From: Acidobacteriota bacterium
GTDB taxonomy: Bacteria > Acidobacteriota > Terriglobia > Terriglobales > Acidobacteriaceae
Assembly: GCA_021793405.1 (NCBI GenBank)
Contig: JAJYSV010000001.1
Span: 62,001-126,000 of the forward strand
Direction of reading: 5' to 3'
Length of the DNA stretch: 64,000 nucleotides
The notes beneath the pieces were generated by a model. The model was not told the origin of the DNA. It worked only from the letters and a program-made list of their open reading frames with translations, and made no database searches. The translations under genes and the position numbers were made by a program. Position 1 is the stretch's first letter; each line of letters opens with the position of its first letter. Below, piece after piece: positions 26,195 to 35,451 of the stretch.

Positions 26195-26581
26195 TCACAC
26201 GCTCACCTGGCCGGGAGTGCTGCCCGCTGTGCCTCTGGCCTTTCGCACCGCCTCAAACAGTTCCCCAACCGTGAACTCGCGGATTCTCGGCTCGACCGAG
26301 TCGAACAGTGAAGTGAGTCTGAATGGTGATGAGTTCCAGCCTTCGGAATGGAAAAGGTATTCATTGGGTCCGAGGTTGAATGTTTCGCGCCCTCCTGTTT
26401 CCTCAGAGCCGAGTGAGACACCGAAACGCTTCTCTGCGGCCTTCAACAGGTCGTCTCCGTTGTCGCCGGTCAGGCCCAGATCGCGCTCGAACTGGGTCTC
26501 CGGTAAGACCTTCTTTCGATGCAGAACGTGCCAGTACTGGCGGATGAATGCGGCGAACTCGTCGAAGGTTAAATCGTCCAT
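26195..26581 (-). CDS. DUF1493-like, acyl-carrier-protein-like protein
   Basis: 128 aa. Residues 1-60 resemble the ACP-type four-helix unit of DUF1493: FDEFAAFIRQYWHV, then LPETQFERDLGLTGDNGDDLLKAAEKRFGV. There is no DSL phosphopantetheine motif; the corresponding stretch reads TGDNGDD, as in DUF1493. The C-terminal part (FTVGELFEAVRKARG) resembles the last ACP helix. Function unknown. The end of the gene lies 84 bp from the FGE-like gene on the other strand. Confidence 0.72.
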   Translation of the reverse strand: MDDLTFDEFAAFIRQYWHVLHRKKVLPETQFERDLGLTGDNGDDLLKAAEKRFGVSLGSEETGGRETFNLGPNEYLFHSEGWNSSPFRLTSLFDSVEPRIREFTVGELFEAVRKARGTAGSTPGQVSV

Positions 26582-26748
26582 GCTTCAATGACCGGATTCG
26601 AGCGTAACTCCCGGTAGGTCGGCTCTGCGCCAGTCTTCCTGAATTGAGCGATGGCCGAGAGGTTCCTTGCTGCCGGGGCAGTCCCGATAGGGACCTATAG
26701 TTTGTCGGTACTAATTCGCACACTGGGGCGTACCCATCGCGGCGGTAG

Positions 26749-27072
26749 AATACGCACAAGCAAGTCACGTTTCAGGAAAATGAAAAGTACGGGCAGTTTG
26801 TAAGATCCGTCGCGCAAAAGCTTGGCGTATTCGATTTCGATCCGGAGCAAACTGTTTGGCAGTACACCGATGGAGCCGGTCTCTTGGGCATTCTGCAGCC
26901 TGCGTCTTTACATGCCACGCAGGTCTCATAGCTGAACGACGCAAATGAGACAAAATACGCGACGGATCTCGATAAGGAGGTCGTCCAGGAGTTGATGCAA
27001 GATCGCAGAGTTAAGTTCGCAGCCAGGCGTCGAATGCCTGGTGGTAATGAAACGGAGGGGAAGCGTGAGTAA
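26749..27072 (+). pseudogene. DUF2971 gene remnant with in-frame amber stop
   Basis: The plus frame reads FDPEQTVWQYTDGAGLLGI, then LQPASLHATQVS, stop, LNDANETKYATDL. This is the N-terminal signature of DUF2971 proteins (YTDxxGLLGILxSGxLWAT...xFLND), with a TAG at 26929-26931. No start codon is visible upstream of a stop at 26746, and the frame ends after about 45 codons past the TAG, so the gene is broken at both ends. Its tail overlaps the ribosome site and start of the DUF2235 gene. Confidence 0.7.
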
Positions 27073-28117
27073 GAAGATCATCTTATGCGCTGATGGAACG
27101 TGGAACAAACCGCATGGTCCGGCAGCCCAGCCCAACGACACCAACGTTCGCAAACTCTACGAATTGGTGCACGACGATCCATCCCAGTTGAAGTACTACG
27201 ACAGCGGCGTAGGCACAGATGGTACCCCCTTCGAGCATTTCTTCGGCGGAAGCATGGGTGCCGGCTTGTTCCAAAAGATCCAGGATGGCTATGCGTTTCT
27301 TTCCTATGTTTGGGATCCAGGGGATGAGATTTATATCTTTGGCTTCAGTCGGGGCGCCTACACAGCCCGAAGTCTGGGCGGGATGATCGCGTCTTTCGGC
27401 GTGCCCAACAGGAACCTTGATAACCAGACCGTTAAGCGCATCTTCGATGCCTATCGAATTACCGACCGCACGCAGCGTTTGGCAACTAAGAATCTCCTGA
27501 ATGCGGACTACGGCCTGGTCGATGTCACCATTCGAATGGTCGGAGTGTGGGATACTGTCGGCGCGCTTGGCATTCCAGGACACTTGTTCGATAGTTTTGA
27601 CCAGGAGAGATACGGGTTCCTCGACACAACCCTCAATCCGTGTATTGAAAAGGCATTTCACGCGATTGCCATTGACGAACGACGAGCCTCCTTTCTCCCT
27701 ACGTTGTGGTCAAATCCAGATGGAACTCCACGAGCCAATGACGACAAGGTGCAGCAGGTGTGGTTCCCAGGCGTGCATTGTGATGTAGGAGGAAGTTACG
27801 CCGAAGCTGAGCTCTCCAACATCACCTTGCGGTGGATGATCGACAAAGCCGAGGCACAAGGCCTGGTCTTCGATCAGACGGCAGTCGACGCCTGTCTCAG
27901 CCCCAAGCCGTTCAATCCTGCAGGCAAGGCTCATGACGAATGGAAGATTATCCCGTGGGGTATGCCAAAACATAGAACGGTCCCGGCGAATGCCGTGCTT
28001 TCTAACACCGTCAAGATTCGGATGGATCGAGATCCCACATACAGACCCGAGAATGTTCTAGGTTGGTCGGTGGATGGCTATGCCATAGCAACGGTCATAC
28101 CCGCTTCGGAACTCTAG
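27065..28117 (+). CDS. DUF2235 alpha/beta hydrolase (Tle1-like)
   Basis: 350 aa. The GTG at 27065 is chosen because GGAGGGG lies directly upstream and the protein then opens KKIILCADGTWNKP, the DUF2235 start. YDSGVGTDG, YIFGFSRGAYTARSLGGMI (nucleophile elbow GxSxG, Ser about 97), VGVWDTVGALG and VWFPGVHCDVGGSY (late Asp/His region) are all present. Related proteins include type VI secretion phospholipases Tle1, but no secretion genes are near. It may be a cytoplasmic lipase or esterase. Confidence 0.88.
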   Translation: MSKKIILCADGTWNKPHGPAAQPNDTNVRKLYELVHDDPSQLKYYDSGVGTDGTPFEHFFGGSMGAGLFQKIQDGYAFLSYVWDPGDEIYIFGFSRGAYTARSLGGMIASFGVPNRNLDNQTVKRIFDAYRITDRTQRLATKNLLNADYGLVDVTIRMVGVWDTVGALGIPGHLFDSFDQERYGFLDTTLNPCIEKAFHAIAIDERRASFLPTLWSNPDGTPRANDDKVQQVWFPGVHCDVGGSYAEAELSNITLRWMIDKAEAQGLVFDQTAVDACLSPKPFNPAGKAHDEWKIIPWGMPKHRTVPANAVLSNTVKIRMDRDPTYRPENVLGWSVDGYAIATVIPASEL

Positions 28118-28331
28118 CAGGCGGATATTGTTTTGACAGTTTCGATTGAAAATTCTCCCGCGTCATTCGGGCGCATTGTCCTCATCATCGTACCGACTCA
28201 GCTAGTGCGGAATCGCCGATGCACTCCGGGAGCCGACCAGGAAACGAGACTACTGTTCCTAGTGAACTGGCACTTAGACTCCTGGTCACCATTGAAGTAG
28301 GAAGTAGCTTCTTTGCTTTGTACATAACGTT

Positions 28332-29064
28332 TCAAGCAGCGGCAAGGATGGCTCGGCCGACGACGCCGGTCAGTCCGTCCTGCGCGGCGAGGGCAGCCTC
28401 ACGAGCCGGATTGTTGAGACCGCGCAGATGGTCGGCAAAATCCCAGGCGAGATCGCGAGCGCGGCAGATGTCCCAGAAGGCGAGCAGTCGCCCGACTTTG
28501 CCCGTATCCTCAGCGAGTACGCCCAACGTGTCGGTTGCGAGCATATTAAGCGCCGAAGGCATAACAGTATTGAGCAACTCGTTGACGGATTGGTAGTCAG
28601 TAGATTCGGGGCTGCCGGGTGCGGGAACGATATTCGAATCGTCGTCTGTGGCCAGCAGGGCCAGTGCGAGGTCGTGGTTGATGTGAGCGTTCATACCCGC
28701 CAGCGCAAACTGGATGCGATCGATGCCGGTGCGGTAGCGGGCCTCAAAAAAATGCGCTCCATGCCGATGGTACCGCCTGTCCACCGAGAGATCCGACGAT
28801 CGCGCGGAAATAAAAGCCGGCAAAGACAACATCGAGGCAATTGAGCCAGACGGGACTCTGCCACGCCCCACCGGGCGGATTGAGATCGACCTGCTGCGTC
28901 ACCATCAGATAGAGAAGGTTGAACCACTTGAGTCCGTCACTCGCCGGCAGCAGCGCGTCAATGGCCTGCATGCGTGCGATGACGTCGGCGATAGTCGTCG
29001 GAGACGGACCGTTGACAAGATCGTAGAGCGGTTGGTCAGCAAGGGACAGGGTGGCGGTGGACAT
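28332..29064 (-). pseudogene. DUF5995 family gene split by a homopolymer frameshift
   Basis: The ATG at 29064 starts a DUF5995 protein (YDLVNGPSPTTIADVIARMQ, GLKWFNLLYLMVTQ, LDVVFAGFYF, SAWSAFF) that hits TGA at about 28744. The next frame continues the family exactly: EARYRTGIDRIQFALAGMNAHINHDLALALL, down to 28332. The break lies in a run of seven T (minus strand; seven A at 28746-28752); with six T the gene would be continuous, about 243 aa. DUF5995 function is unknown. Either an error in the run, a dead gene or slippage. Confidence 0.8.
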
Positions 29065-29548
29065 GCGATGCCTCCAGAAGTGGTCTTGCGAATTACGCTG
29101 CGCATGGGTTCGGTGTCGCTTTCATAGGCCTTTCGCCAGCTCAAAGTGGCAACTCACCTCCATCTGCTTCAGGTTTGTCGCGAATTCATCGAGAATGGCG
29201 ATGGGTCTCCAGAGATGGGCTTGGCTATCCAACCCTTGGAATCCGTCTAGGCTTAAGCAACGAATCGGCAGAATCAAGCGGATTGGTCAGACTCGCGACC
29301 GGGTCGATATGCTTAACCTTGTTTTACCACTCTGCTCGGCTCGCTCCAGCAGTGACAATTCAGGGCGGCCGGGCGATTTGGATTGGCCACTGAAGTCGAG
29401 GTGCTATTGATCATTCCTGGCATCGCGGAATGACCCTCCGATCGGGTCACGTCCTCGGAATGCTGTCATCCCGGGCAGCGGAACAAAGTGAAGCGAAGTA
29501 CGTCTCCGCCAGCATCTTCCCGTCGCTCGTCAAGGAGCTGACAATGTT
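29065..29548. other. Intergenic region, about 480 bp
   Basis: Upstream of the DUF5995 gene and downstream of the debranching enzyme. Several short frames are open, but none looks like protein, and I see no clear repeat or RNA gene. Confidence 0.4.
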
Positions 29549-31714
29549 TTATTCCCGCACGATGATGTCCAGCTCGCCGGACCGGCGCAGCACATTGACG
29601 CCCACCGTCTCCAAGTGGCGCTCGAATGCCAGGTCGACCGTGGATTCGCCGACCCGTAAATTGCGGATTTCAACCCGCCTGAGTGACTCTGGAAGGGCGC
29701 TATGGCAAAGGCGCAGCTGTGATTCGCCCGCGTGAATCGACAGCCCCAGGCAGGCCTGCAGCGCCATAAAGACAGCGCCTGCCGCCCACGCCTGCGGCGC
29801 GCAGGCCACCGGGTACAGTGTTGGTCCTTTGCCTTGCCGCCGGGCAAACCCGCAGATTAGCTCCGGTAATCGATGCAGATCCACAAACAGGGACAGGTTC
29901 AGCAGTCCTGACAGGATACCCAGGGCGAGTTTTTTGTCTCTGCGTTTCCTATCGCCGAAAGAGATCAGGGCATTGTCGTGCGGCCAGACGGAGCCATCGT
30001 GATAGGACATCGGGTTGTAGCGTTTCTCTCCGCTAGCGATCGTGCGGACACCCCATCCGGAAAACATGCCCGGCGACAGCAATGCTTTTGCTGTTTTGGC
30101 CGCCTGTGATTTGGACGTGATGCCGGAAAACAGGCATTGTCCCGCGTTGGAGCTCCGCACCTCGCACTGTCGCTTGTTTCCATCCAGTGCCATGGCAAAC
30201 ATCCCCAGCTCGTCCGACCAGAAGGCTGCGGAAAACCGGCTGCGCAGGGTTTCCGTCTCTAATCTAAGCCGCTTCGCCAATTCAGCATGGCCCAGGTCTT
30301 CGGCGGCCTTTGCAATCTCGTTTTTGGCCGCATAGACATACCCCTGCACCTCACAGAGCGCAATGGGGGCAGCGGCCAGCGTTCCATCGCTGTGAAATAC
30401 GGAATCCTGAGAGTCTTTCCAGCCTTGTTGGACTAGTCCGGCCTTGTTCTTCTGGGCATACTCCACAAAGCCGTCCCCGTCGGTATCGCCGTAGCGGTCG
30501 ATCCAGTCGAGCGCGGCCAGAATGTTCGGCCAGATACTGCGCAGAAATTCGGAATCCGCGGTGCGCTCGTAATAGGAGGCGGCCAGCAGAACAAACAGCG
30601 GAGTCGAATCCACGCTGCCGTAGTACCGTCCAAACGGGACCTCGCCGAGCTTAGCCATCTCGCCTTTGCGGGCCTCGTGCAAAATCTTGCCGGGCTCCGC
30701 CTCTCTCTCCGGGTCGACGCTCGTCGCCTGCGTTGCCGCGAGATAAGACAGGACACCCTTGGCCACGTCGGGCGCCAGCCATAGCAACTCCAGGGCGGTG
30801 ATGATGCCATCGCGTCCGAAAACCGTGCTGAACCACGGCACGCCCGCATACGGATATGGCCCAAATTCGGTCTGGCTAAGCATCATCTCCAAGTCCGAGC
30901 GAGAACGGTTGAGCCAGTCGTTGAACTGTTCGTTCGAGGTGTAGACATCAACCTGGGCCAGAGGCGAAGCGTCGCGCTCGGTCTGGACGGTGTGCAGCGC
31001 TTCCTCGAAGCGGACCGTGTTCGCTTTTTGGCCGTTCTGCTCGCAGATCACATCCAGCATGAATACGGTTTCTTCTCCAGGGTCGAGCCGGATCGGAACC
31101 GTAATCTCTTCGTTTCGGATCCTGACCGACTCTGCGCGGCACCGAATCACTGCGCTCCGCATAACGTGATCCAGCCCGATGTACGCCAGCAACAGGCCGT
31201 CGCTCTCCGTCTCCAGTGGAAGATATCTCCCGCGATGCTCCCGCGTCTGCCCGCGCACCTCGAAAATGTCCTTGAAATCTGCCCCGAATGCGAATGACAG
31301 CTCGACCTCCACTCGCTGGGGTCCGAAGTTCTGCACCCCGATCCGGTCGAAGCACGTCCTTTCAGCAAGGAACTTGTTGCGGCGGATATGCAAGATGCCA
31401 CGCTTCAACTCCCCTGACGGCAGTTCCATGTCTGGGTTGGTGAGGTCGACCGTCACCATCACATTGTCTTCACTGGTCGTCGAGCTCAGCAGAAGCGGCT
31501 TATGTCCGCTGACCTCTATCTCCAGCTTGGACAAATAGCGGGTCCCCTCATAGAAAAGCCCCTGCTGACCCAGGCCCACCGGCTGAATGTCTCCGTAGCG
31601 GTCGAAGACGGCGAAGGTATCGTTGTGCAGCAGCACCAGTGTGCGGGTATCGGCAAGCGACGACTCCGCGCGGATGTAAAACTGATTTTCGTGTTCGATA
31701 ACATCGGGTCTCAT
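29549..31714 (-). CDS. Amylo-alpha-1,6-glucosidase (glycogen debranching enzyme family, GDE_N_bis)
   Basis: 721 aa. The N-terminal beta-sandwich (NDTFAVFDRYGDIQP, LFYEGTRYLSKLEIEV, about 30-230) is followed by an (alpha/alpha)6 toroid from about 265: PYAGVPWFSTVFGRDGIITALELLWL with the catalytic-site GRDG, FVEYAQKNKAGLVQQGWKDSQDSV, and YNPMSYHDGSVWPHDNALI. The motifs fit GH63/GH133-like debranching enzymes that remove alpha-1,6 branches. Its start overlaps the stop of the GT4 gene by 4 bp (ATGA), so the two are an operon; the pairing suggests metabolism of an alpha-glucan-type storage or surface polymer. Confidence 0.9.
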   Translation of the reverse strand: MRPDVIEHENQFYIRAESSLADTRTLVLLHNDTFAVFDRYGDIQPVGLGQQGLFYEGTRYLSKLEIEVSGHKPLLLSSTTSEDNVMVTVDLTNPDMELPSGELKRGILHIRRNKFLAERTCFDRIGVQNFGPQRVEVELSFAFGADFKDIFEVRGQTREHRGRYLPLETESDGLLLAYIGLDHVMRSAVIRCRAESVRIRNEEITVPIRLDPGEETVFMLDVICEQNGQKANTVRFEEALHTVQTERDASPLAQVDVYTSNEQFNDWLNRSRSDLEMMLSQTEFGPYPYAGVPWFSTVFGRDGIITALELLWLAPDVAKGVLSYLAATQATSVDPEREAEPGKILHEARKGEMAKLGEVPFGRYYGSVDSTPLFVLLAASYYERTADSEFLRSIWPNILAALDWIDRYGDTDGDGFVEYAQKNKAGLVQQGWKDSQDSVFHSDGTLAAAPIALCEVQGYVYAAKNEIAKAAEDLGHAELAKRLRLETETLRSRFSAAFWSDELGMFAMALDGNKRQCEVRSSNAGQCLFSGITSKSQAAKTAKALLSPGMFSGWGVRTIASGEKRYNPMSYHDGSVWPHDNALISFGDRKRRDKKLALGILSGLLNLSLFVDLHRLPELICGFARRQGKGPTLYPVACAPQAWAAGAVFMALQACLGLSIHAGESQLRLCHSALPESLRRVEIRNLRVGESTVDLAFERHLETVGVNVLRRSGELDIIVRE

Positions 31715-32811
31715 CGAATATGCATTCTCCCTTTTTTGGCCACGTCGGCGGAGGAGAGGAACTCCCCGACGCAGGGATCATGCTCTCGACTCCCGATCCG
31801 CCGGTAAATTTCAATGTAGTCGTGGCACATTCGGCGCGCGCTGAAGCGGTCTTCAAACACCTTGCGAATCTTTAGACGATTCAGGGCCGGGATTCGTCCT
31901 ACGGCTTCCACGGCATCCTCCATATTGTCCACGATATACCCGCTGACGCCATCGTCGATCACCTCCGGCACAGAACCCCTGCGGTAGGCAATTACAGGCG
32001 TGCCGCATGCCATGGCTTCGGTCATCACCAGCCCGAATGGTTCCTCCCAGTCGATCAGGAAGAGCAAGGCATAGGCGTTTCCGAGGAACTCCGATTTTTC
32101 GGATTCGCTGATTTCGCCCATGTATTCGACAAGAGGATCGCGCAAAAGTCCGCGAATATGGCTCTCGAAATAATCCCGGTCGACCGCGTCGATCTTTGCC
32201 GCGATCTTGATGGGCATGCCGACTCGGCGGGCAACCTCAATCGCTCGATCGACCCGTTTTTCCGGCGAAATGCGGCCCAGGAATGCCAGATATTGTCCTG
32301 GCTGTTCCTTTGCGGTGTGCAGGTCCTCGGGCAGTCCGTGATGCACCGTGCCCACCCAGTTCGCCCACTCCATCGGCAGCCGCTGGGCGTCTGAAATGGA
32401 CACCAGATTCATTTCCGGAAACTCCCGGAAAAGAGGGTGCAGATCGGGAATATCCAATCGCCCGTGTAGCGTCGTGACGGATACAAAATTCTGCCGGCGC
32501 GTTACCGGAAAGTGCAGGTAATCGATATGAAAATGCACCACATCGAAGTCGCTTGCTTCCTGGGCCACCATCTCCAGCATGCGTATATGGTGGGCCAGCG
32601 GGTCGATGACGTTTTTGCCCTCCAGCCGCAATGCCCGGGAACACATGGGACGCAGTTCGGCCGTGGTCACCGAATCGGCGCTCGCAAACAGGGTCACCTC
32701 ATGACCTTGCCGGACCAATTCGTCAGTGAGATACGCAACCACTCGCTCCGTTCCTCCGTACATTAAAGGAGGCACACTTTCGTACAACGGAGCGACCTGG
32801 GCGACTTTCAT
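31711..32811 (-). CDS. GT4 family glycosyltransferase
   Basis: 366 aa, GT-B fold. N-terminal acceptor domain opens MKVAQVAPLYESVPPLMYGGTERVV with the Gly-rich loop; FHIDYLHFP and TTLHGRLDIPDL follow. The donor domain has YLAFLGRISPEKRVDRAIEVA (about 194) and the nucleotide-sugar-binding EEPFGLVMTEAMACGTPVIAYRRGSVPEVI (about 268), the E-x7-E motif of GT4. It is the first gene of a two-gene operon with the debranching enzyme. The C-terminal 25 residues are an unusual Asp/Lys-rich tail. Confidence 0.9.
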   Translation of the reverse strand: MKVAQVAPLYESVPPLMYGGTERVVAYLTDELVRQGHEVTLFASADSVTTAELRPMCSRALRLEGKNVIDPLAHHIRMLEMVAQEASDFDVVHFHIDYLHFPVTRRQNFVSVTTLHGRLDIPDLHPLFREFPEMNLVSISDAQRLPMEWANWVGTVHHGLPEDLHTAKEQPGQYLAFLGRISPEKRVDRAIEVARRVGMPIKIAAKIDAVDRDYFESHIRGLLRDPLVEYMGEISESEKSEFLGNAYALLFLIDWEEPFGLVMTEAMACGTPVIAYRRGSVPEVIDDGVSGYIVDNMEDAVEAVGRIPALNRLKIRKVFEDRFSARRMCHDYIEIYRRIGSREHDPCVGEFLSSADVAKKGRMHIR

Positions 32812-33297
32812 AAGTTTTCTCCTTGCGTATCCGTTCTACAAGGGACCCGCATCAGTTTTCTTGTTCAGTTAGATGAGGATTTCAGCACGATCGACTAGCC
32901 GGCGGTGAGATAGATCACGACGAAGCCGATCATTAGAGGGAAAATCGCAATCAAAACTGTTGCGATTCAACAGCATCGCAAGGTGAGAATGAAACCGACG
33001 AAAAGCTGCAGCACTCCAGCGAGCCGCTTCCAGGAGCCGAATTTCACGCCCGGAACCGCTCGAAAGCGTTTCGCAAAAACAAATTATCATAAAGGAACGA
33101 GGCGCAGCTGGACACCCCGCTGCCATCGTTGCGCGTGGTTCGTGTGCTGGACCGGCTGCGGCTGGAACGAGGACTGCCGGAGCGGATCGTCATCCGGGTA
33201 TCTAGTGCCGGAAACGATAGATCACGTATTTTGCTAAAAAACTTCTCTCCTATTCCGGAGGCAAGAACTGACTCCCAGGACCGGGTCCGGAGGGCCG
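32812..33297. other. Non-coding stretch before the inverted repeat
   Basis: About 480 bp upstream of the GT4 gene. A TTTTGCTAAAAAAC string (33234-33247) recurs inside the repeat at about 33459. I see no supported gene. Confidence 0.45.
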
Positions 33298-33493
33298 GAA
33301 CTGGTCCGCATGGTGGAGTTTCTGTTGCGGCGGGCGGGGGCGGGAGAATGGGAGACAGGCGACCCGGAAAAGAGCCAGGTTGATCGTGCTTGATAGAAGG
33401 CAGAACAGAAAGCAGGAACCTTCCACGTTTGATCCTGCGAAATAATAATTCCGGTGTTTTGCTAAAAAACCTTATACTAGGTCGGGCATTTCG

Positions 33494-33772
33494 ATGGAGA
33501 CGCGAGTCTCTAAGTTGTTGATAAGTTCTAAAAAGTGCCGTCTTCCGCCATTTGAGATACAAATCCTCGAGGCGAGCTGGAAGGCAGGAAACAACTATTT
33601 TGAAGATTTTTATGCTTTTTTCCGCCTCGTTTCGGATGCAACACAGGGTCTGGAAGGGGTCGAGGAGGCTACCGCCCAGGCTAAGGCGGACTGTTTCCCT
33701 GCTTTCGAGGGGGATCTCCCCTTCCTTCATGGCAGGAATATTCCTCTATGTAATTGCAAGGAATTAAGTTAG
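33494..33772 (+). CDS. Possible 92-aa protein in repeat copy A
   Basis: The product is protein-like (PPFEIQILEASWKAGNNYFEDFYAFF, then LEGVEEATAQAKADCF), and the corresponding stretch in copy B (42720-42968, minus) encodes a similar sequence but with a one-base frameshift after LQASERP. Differences between copies are often conservative in this frame, hinting at past coding. There is no good ribosome site. It may equally be structured non-coding DNA of the element. Confidence 0.3.
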   Translation: METRVSKLLISSKKCRLPPFEIQILEASWKAGNNYFEDFYAFFRLVSDATQGLEGVEEATAQAKADCFPAFEGDLPFLHGRNIPLCNCKELS

Positions 33773-34033
33773 ACGAGTTTCAGCCCTCCATCTTCCGTGA
33801 AAAATCCTCTATCCTGCTGAAATACGATGATTTACCGTCTTCCTGGCGCAGCTTCGCTCGCGAGAGAATGCCTCTATCTGAATGAAAATGAAGAAGAAGT
33901 GGAATCGTGACATTCCGGCTAGATGAGGCCGATCCGACCCGGAGGGGGAAAGTCCCCTGAAAACTGCTGTCGGCCACTGAAACAAGGCAGCTCACCGGCT
34001 TTCCCGTGCCGCTTCGCTCGACTGGGAATATTT

Positions 34034-34609
34034 CTATCTAGTTGAAAAAGAGGGAGAATCGTGGCATTCCGACTGGTCGCGGCGCATCCCGGCCCGGCAG
34101 GGTCGGGACTGCCTCCCGCGGGCGCGAGGAGTTTTCTGTGCGGCGGAACAGAGGCACCTGGTCATATTGGGGGTAGCCGCATCGACCGAAGCGTTGACCA
34201 CATTGGAATACACCAGCGTCCCGTCTTTCCACACGCTCAGAACTCCGGCGCTGTACCAGATCTGATAGCGGGTGCCTGCATCGGCGGTGACGTCGCTGAA
34301 GGTGATGTCAAAACCAGCAGTGGTTGTACCCGCCGTGGTGTCGAGACCCACACCCTTGAGGACCATGGGCTTGGCGCCGCAACGGAAGGCCTGAATGTTG
34401 TCGGAGTTGGTGGCGCACTCTTCAATGCCGCGCTCGAGCGATCCGGAGAATCCGAACTGCTTGGCGGCCAGAGCACGGTCCGTCACCTGGTAAGGGGTGT
34501 TGATTATTCCCTGGCCGGCGGTGCCGATGATGAGGATGGAATCGTCCTCAGGGGCAAAAGCGGCTGTCAGGCCGCCATCGAGGGTATTAACAATGACCCC
34601 TGGAAGGTT
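34034..34609 (-). pseudogene. Tail-sheath-like gene fragment, copy A
   Basis: The frame opens after a stop with NLPGVIVNTLDGGLTAAFA and continues through DSILIIGTAGQGIINTPYQ, ALAAKQFGFSGSLERGIEE and TAGFDITFSDVTADAG. LPGVxVxxLDGG plus a VxGTAxxGxxNTPYxV strand is the opening of contractile-tail sheath proteins. No start codon precedes it, and after about 130 residues the frame runs into the repeat-rich spacer, so both ends are missing. Homology to sheath proteins is my recognition and needs a profile search. Confidence 0.5.
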
Positions 34610-34626
34610 CGATATCGAAATTTAAT

Positions 34627-34639
34627 ATATCTCAGATAT
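34627..34639. promoter_or_regulatory. Palindrome ATATCTCAGATAT, candidate recombinase site
   Basis: A perfect 6+1+6 palindrome 26 bp before the recombinase ATG. Its core TCTCAGATA recurs in direct orientation at 35316-35324, just after the recombinase stop, and equivalent motifs flank the recombinase in copy B (41848-41858 and 41162-41170). The arrangement fits crossover or regulatory sites. Confidence 0.5.
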
Positions 34640-34664
34640 GTGATATGCTCATCTCATACCCTCC

Positions 34665-35300
34665 ATGAAGCGTGCCGCCTTGTATCTGAGAGTCTCGACC
34701 CTCGATCAGCACCCGGAAACGCAGCTGCTCGACCTTCGCCAGATGGCCACGCAGCGCGACTACGAGATCGTCCATGAGTATACGGATCGGATCTCCGGTG
34801 CCAAAGCCAGGCGTCCGGGTCTCGACGAAATGATGGCCGATGCCCGCCGCGGCCGCTTCGATGTGGTGTTGGTCTGGGCTTCAGACCGTCTGGCAAGGTC
34901 AGTCAAACACTTCCTGGAAGTGCTCGATGAGTTGAATCGTATCAATGTCGAGTTCGTAAGTTTCCGCGAACAGATCGATACCGGCGGCCCACTGGGTCGG
35001 GCGGTCGTGGTGATTATCGGCGCCATCGCGGAACTCGAACGCAATCTGATTGTTGAGCGGGTGCGCGCCGGCATGCGCCGCGCGAAGCTCGAAGGCCGTC
35101 ACATTGGCCGCAAACCACTCGACCTCGATCGCATCGGGATCCTGCGGGATCGAACTCAAGGACAGAGCCTCGGCCAGCTCGCCAAGAGTTATCGCGTCTC
35201 CCGCGCCACCATCCATCGCGTTCTGCACCCGCCGGCCTCGGGTGCAGAAAAGCTCCCGTCGACAGGTGTTCCAGAAGGCCTCGAAAAACAGGCCTCTTAA
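34665..35300 (+). CDS. Serine recombinase (resolvase/invertase family), copy A
   Basis: 211 aa. Complete small serine recombinase: nucleophile Ser in AALYLRVSTLDQHPETQ (about residue 11), VLVWASDRLARSVKHFLEVLDEL, FREQIDTGGPLGRAVV, AELERNLIVERVRAGMRRAKLEGRHIGRKP (helix E) and a C-terminal HTH (GQSLGQLAKSYRVSRATIHRVL). It is of the Tn3-resolvase/Hin-Gin type. It is divergent from the sheath-like fragment. About nine in ten residues match the copy at 41186, so the copies have diverged but both remain intact. Confidence 0.94.
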   Translation: MKRAALYLRVSTLDQHPETQLLDLRQMATQRDYEIVHEYTDRISGAKARRPGLDEMMADARRGRFDVVLVWASDRLARSVKHFLEVLDELNRINVEFVSFREQIDTGGPLGRAVVVIIGAIAELERNLIVERVRAGMRRAKLEGRHIGRKPLDLDRIGILRDRTQGQSLGQLAKSYRVSRATIHRVLHPPASGAEKLPSTGVPEGLEKQAS

Positions 35301-35451
35301 CTTCAACAGAATCAGTCTCAGATAGGTCCAGTTTTGCTGTTCCACAAGCTGTGGGTTAAGAGACAACCAAGAGGCGAGCAGACGAGTGATCACGCCCTTA
35401 TCGGGCACGCTTGATAGGGAAAACAAATCGAGTTCAGAACGAGAGGAAACT

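Noticed and set aside
33044-33730. 228-codon minus frame in repeat copy A
   Set aside because: The equivalent frame in copy B is broken by stops and indels, and the composition is Arg/Ser/Pro-rich at its end.
33500-34080. CRISPR array
   Set aside because: The repeats are degenerate, few and spaced over 100 bp apart, and no cas genes are present in the window.
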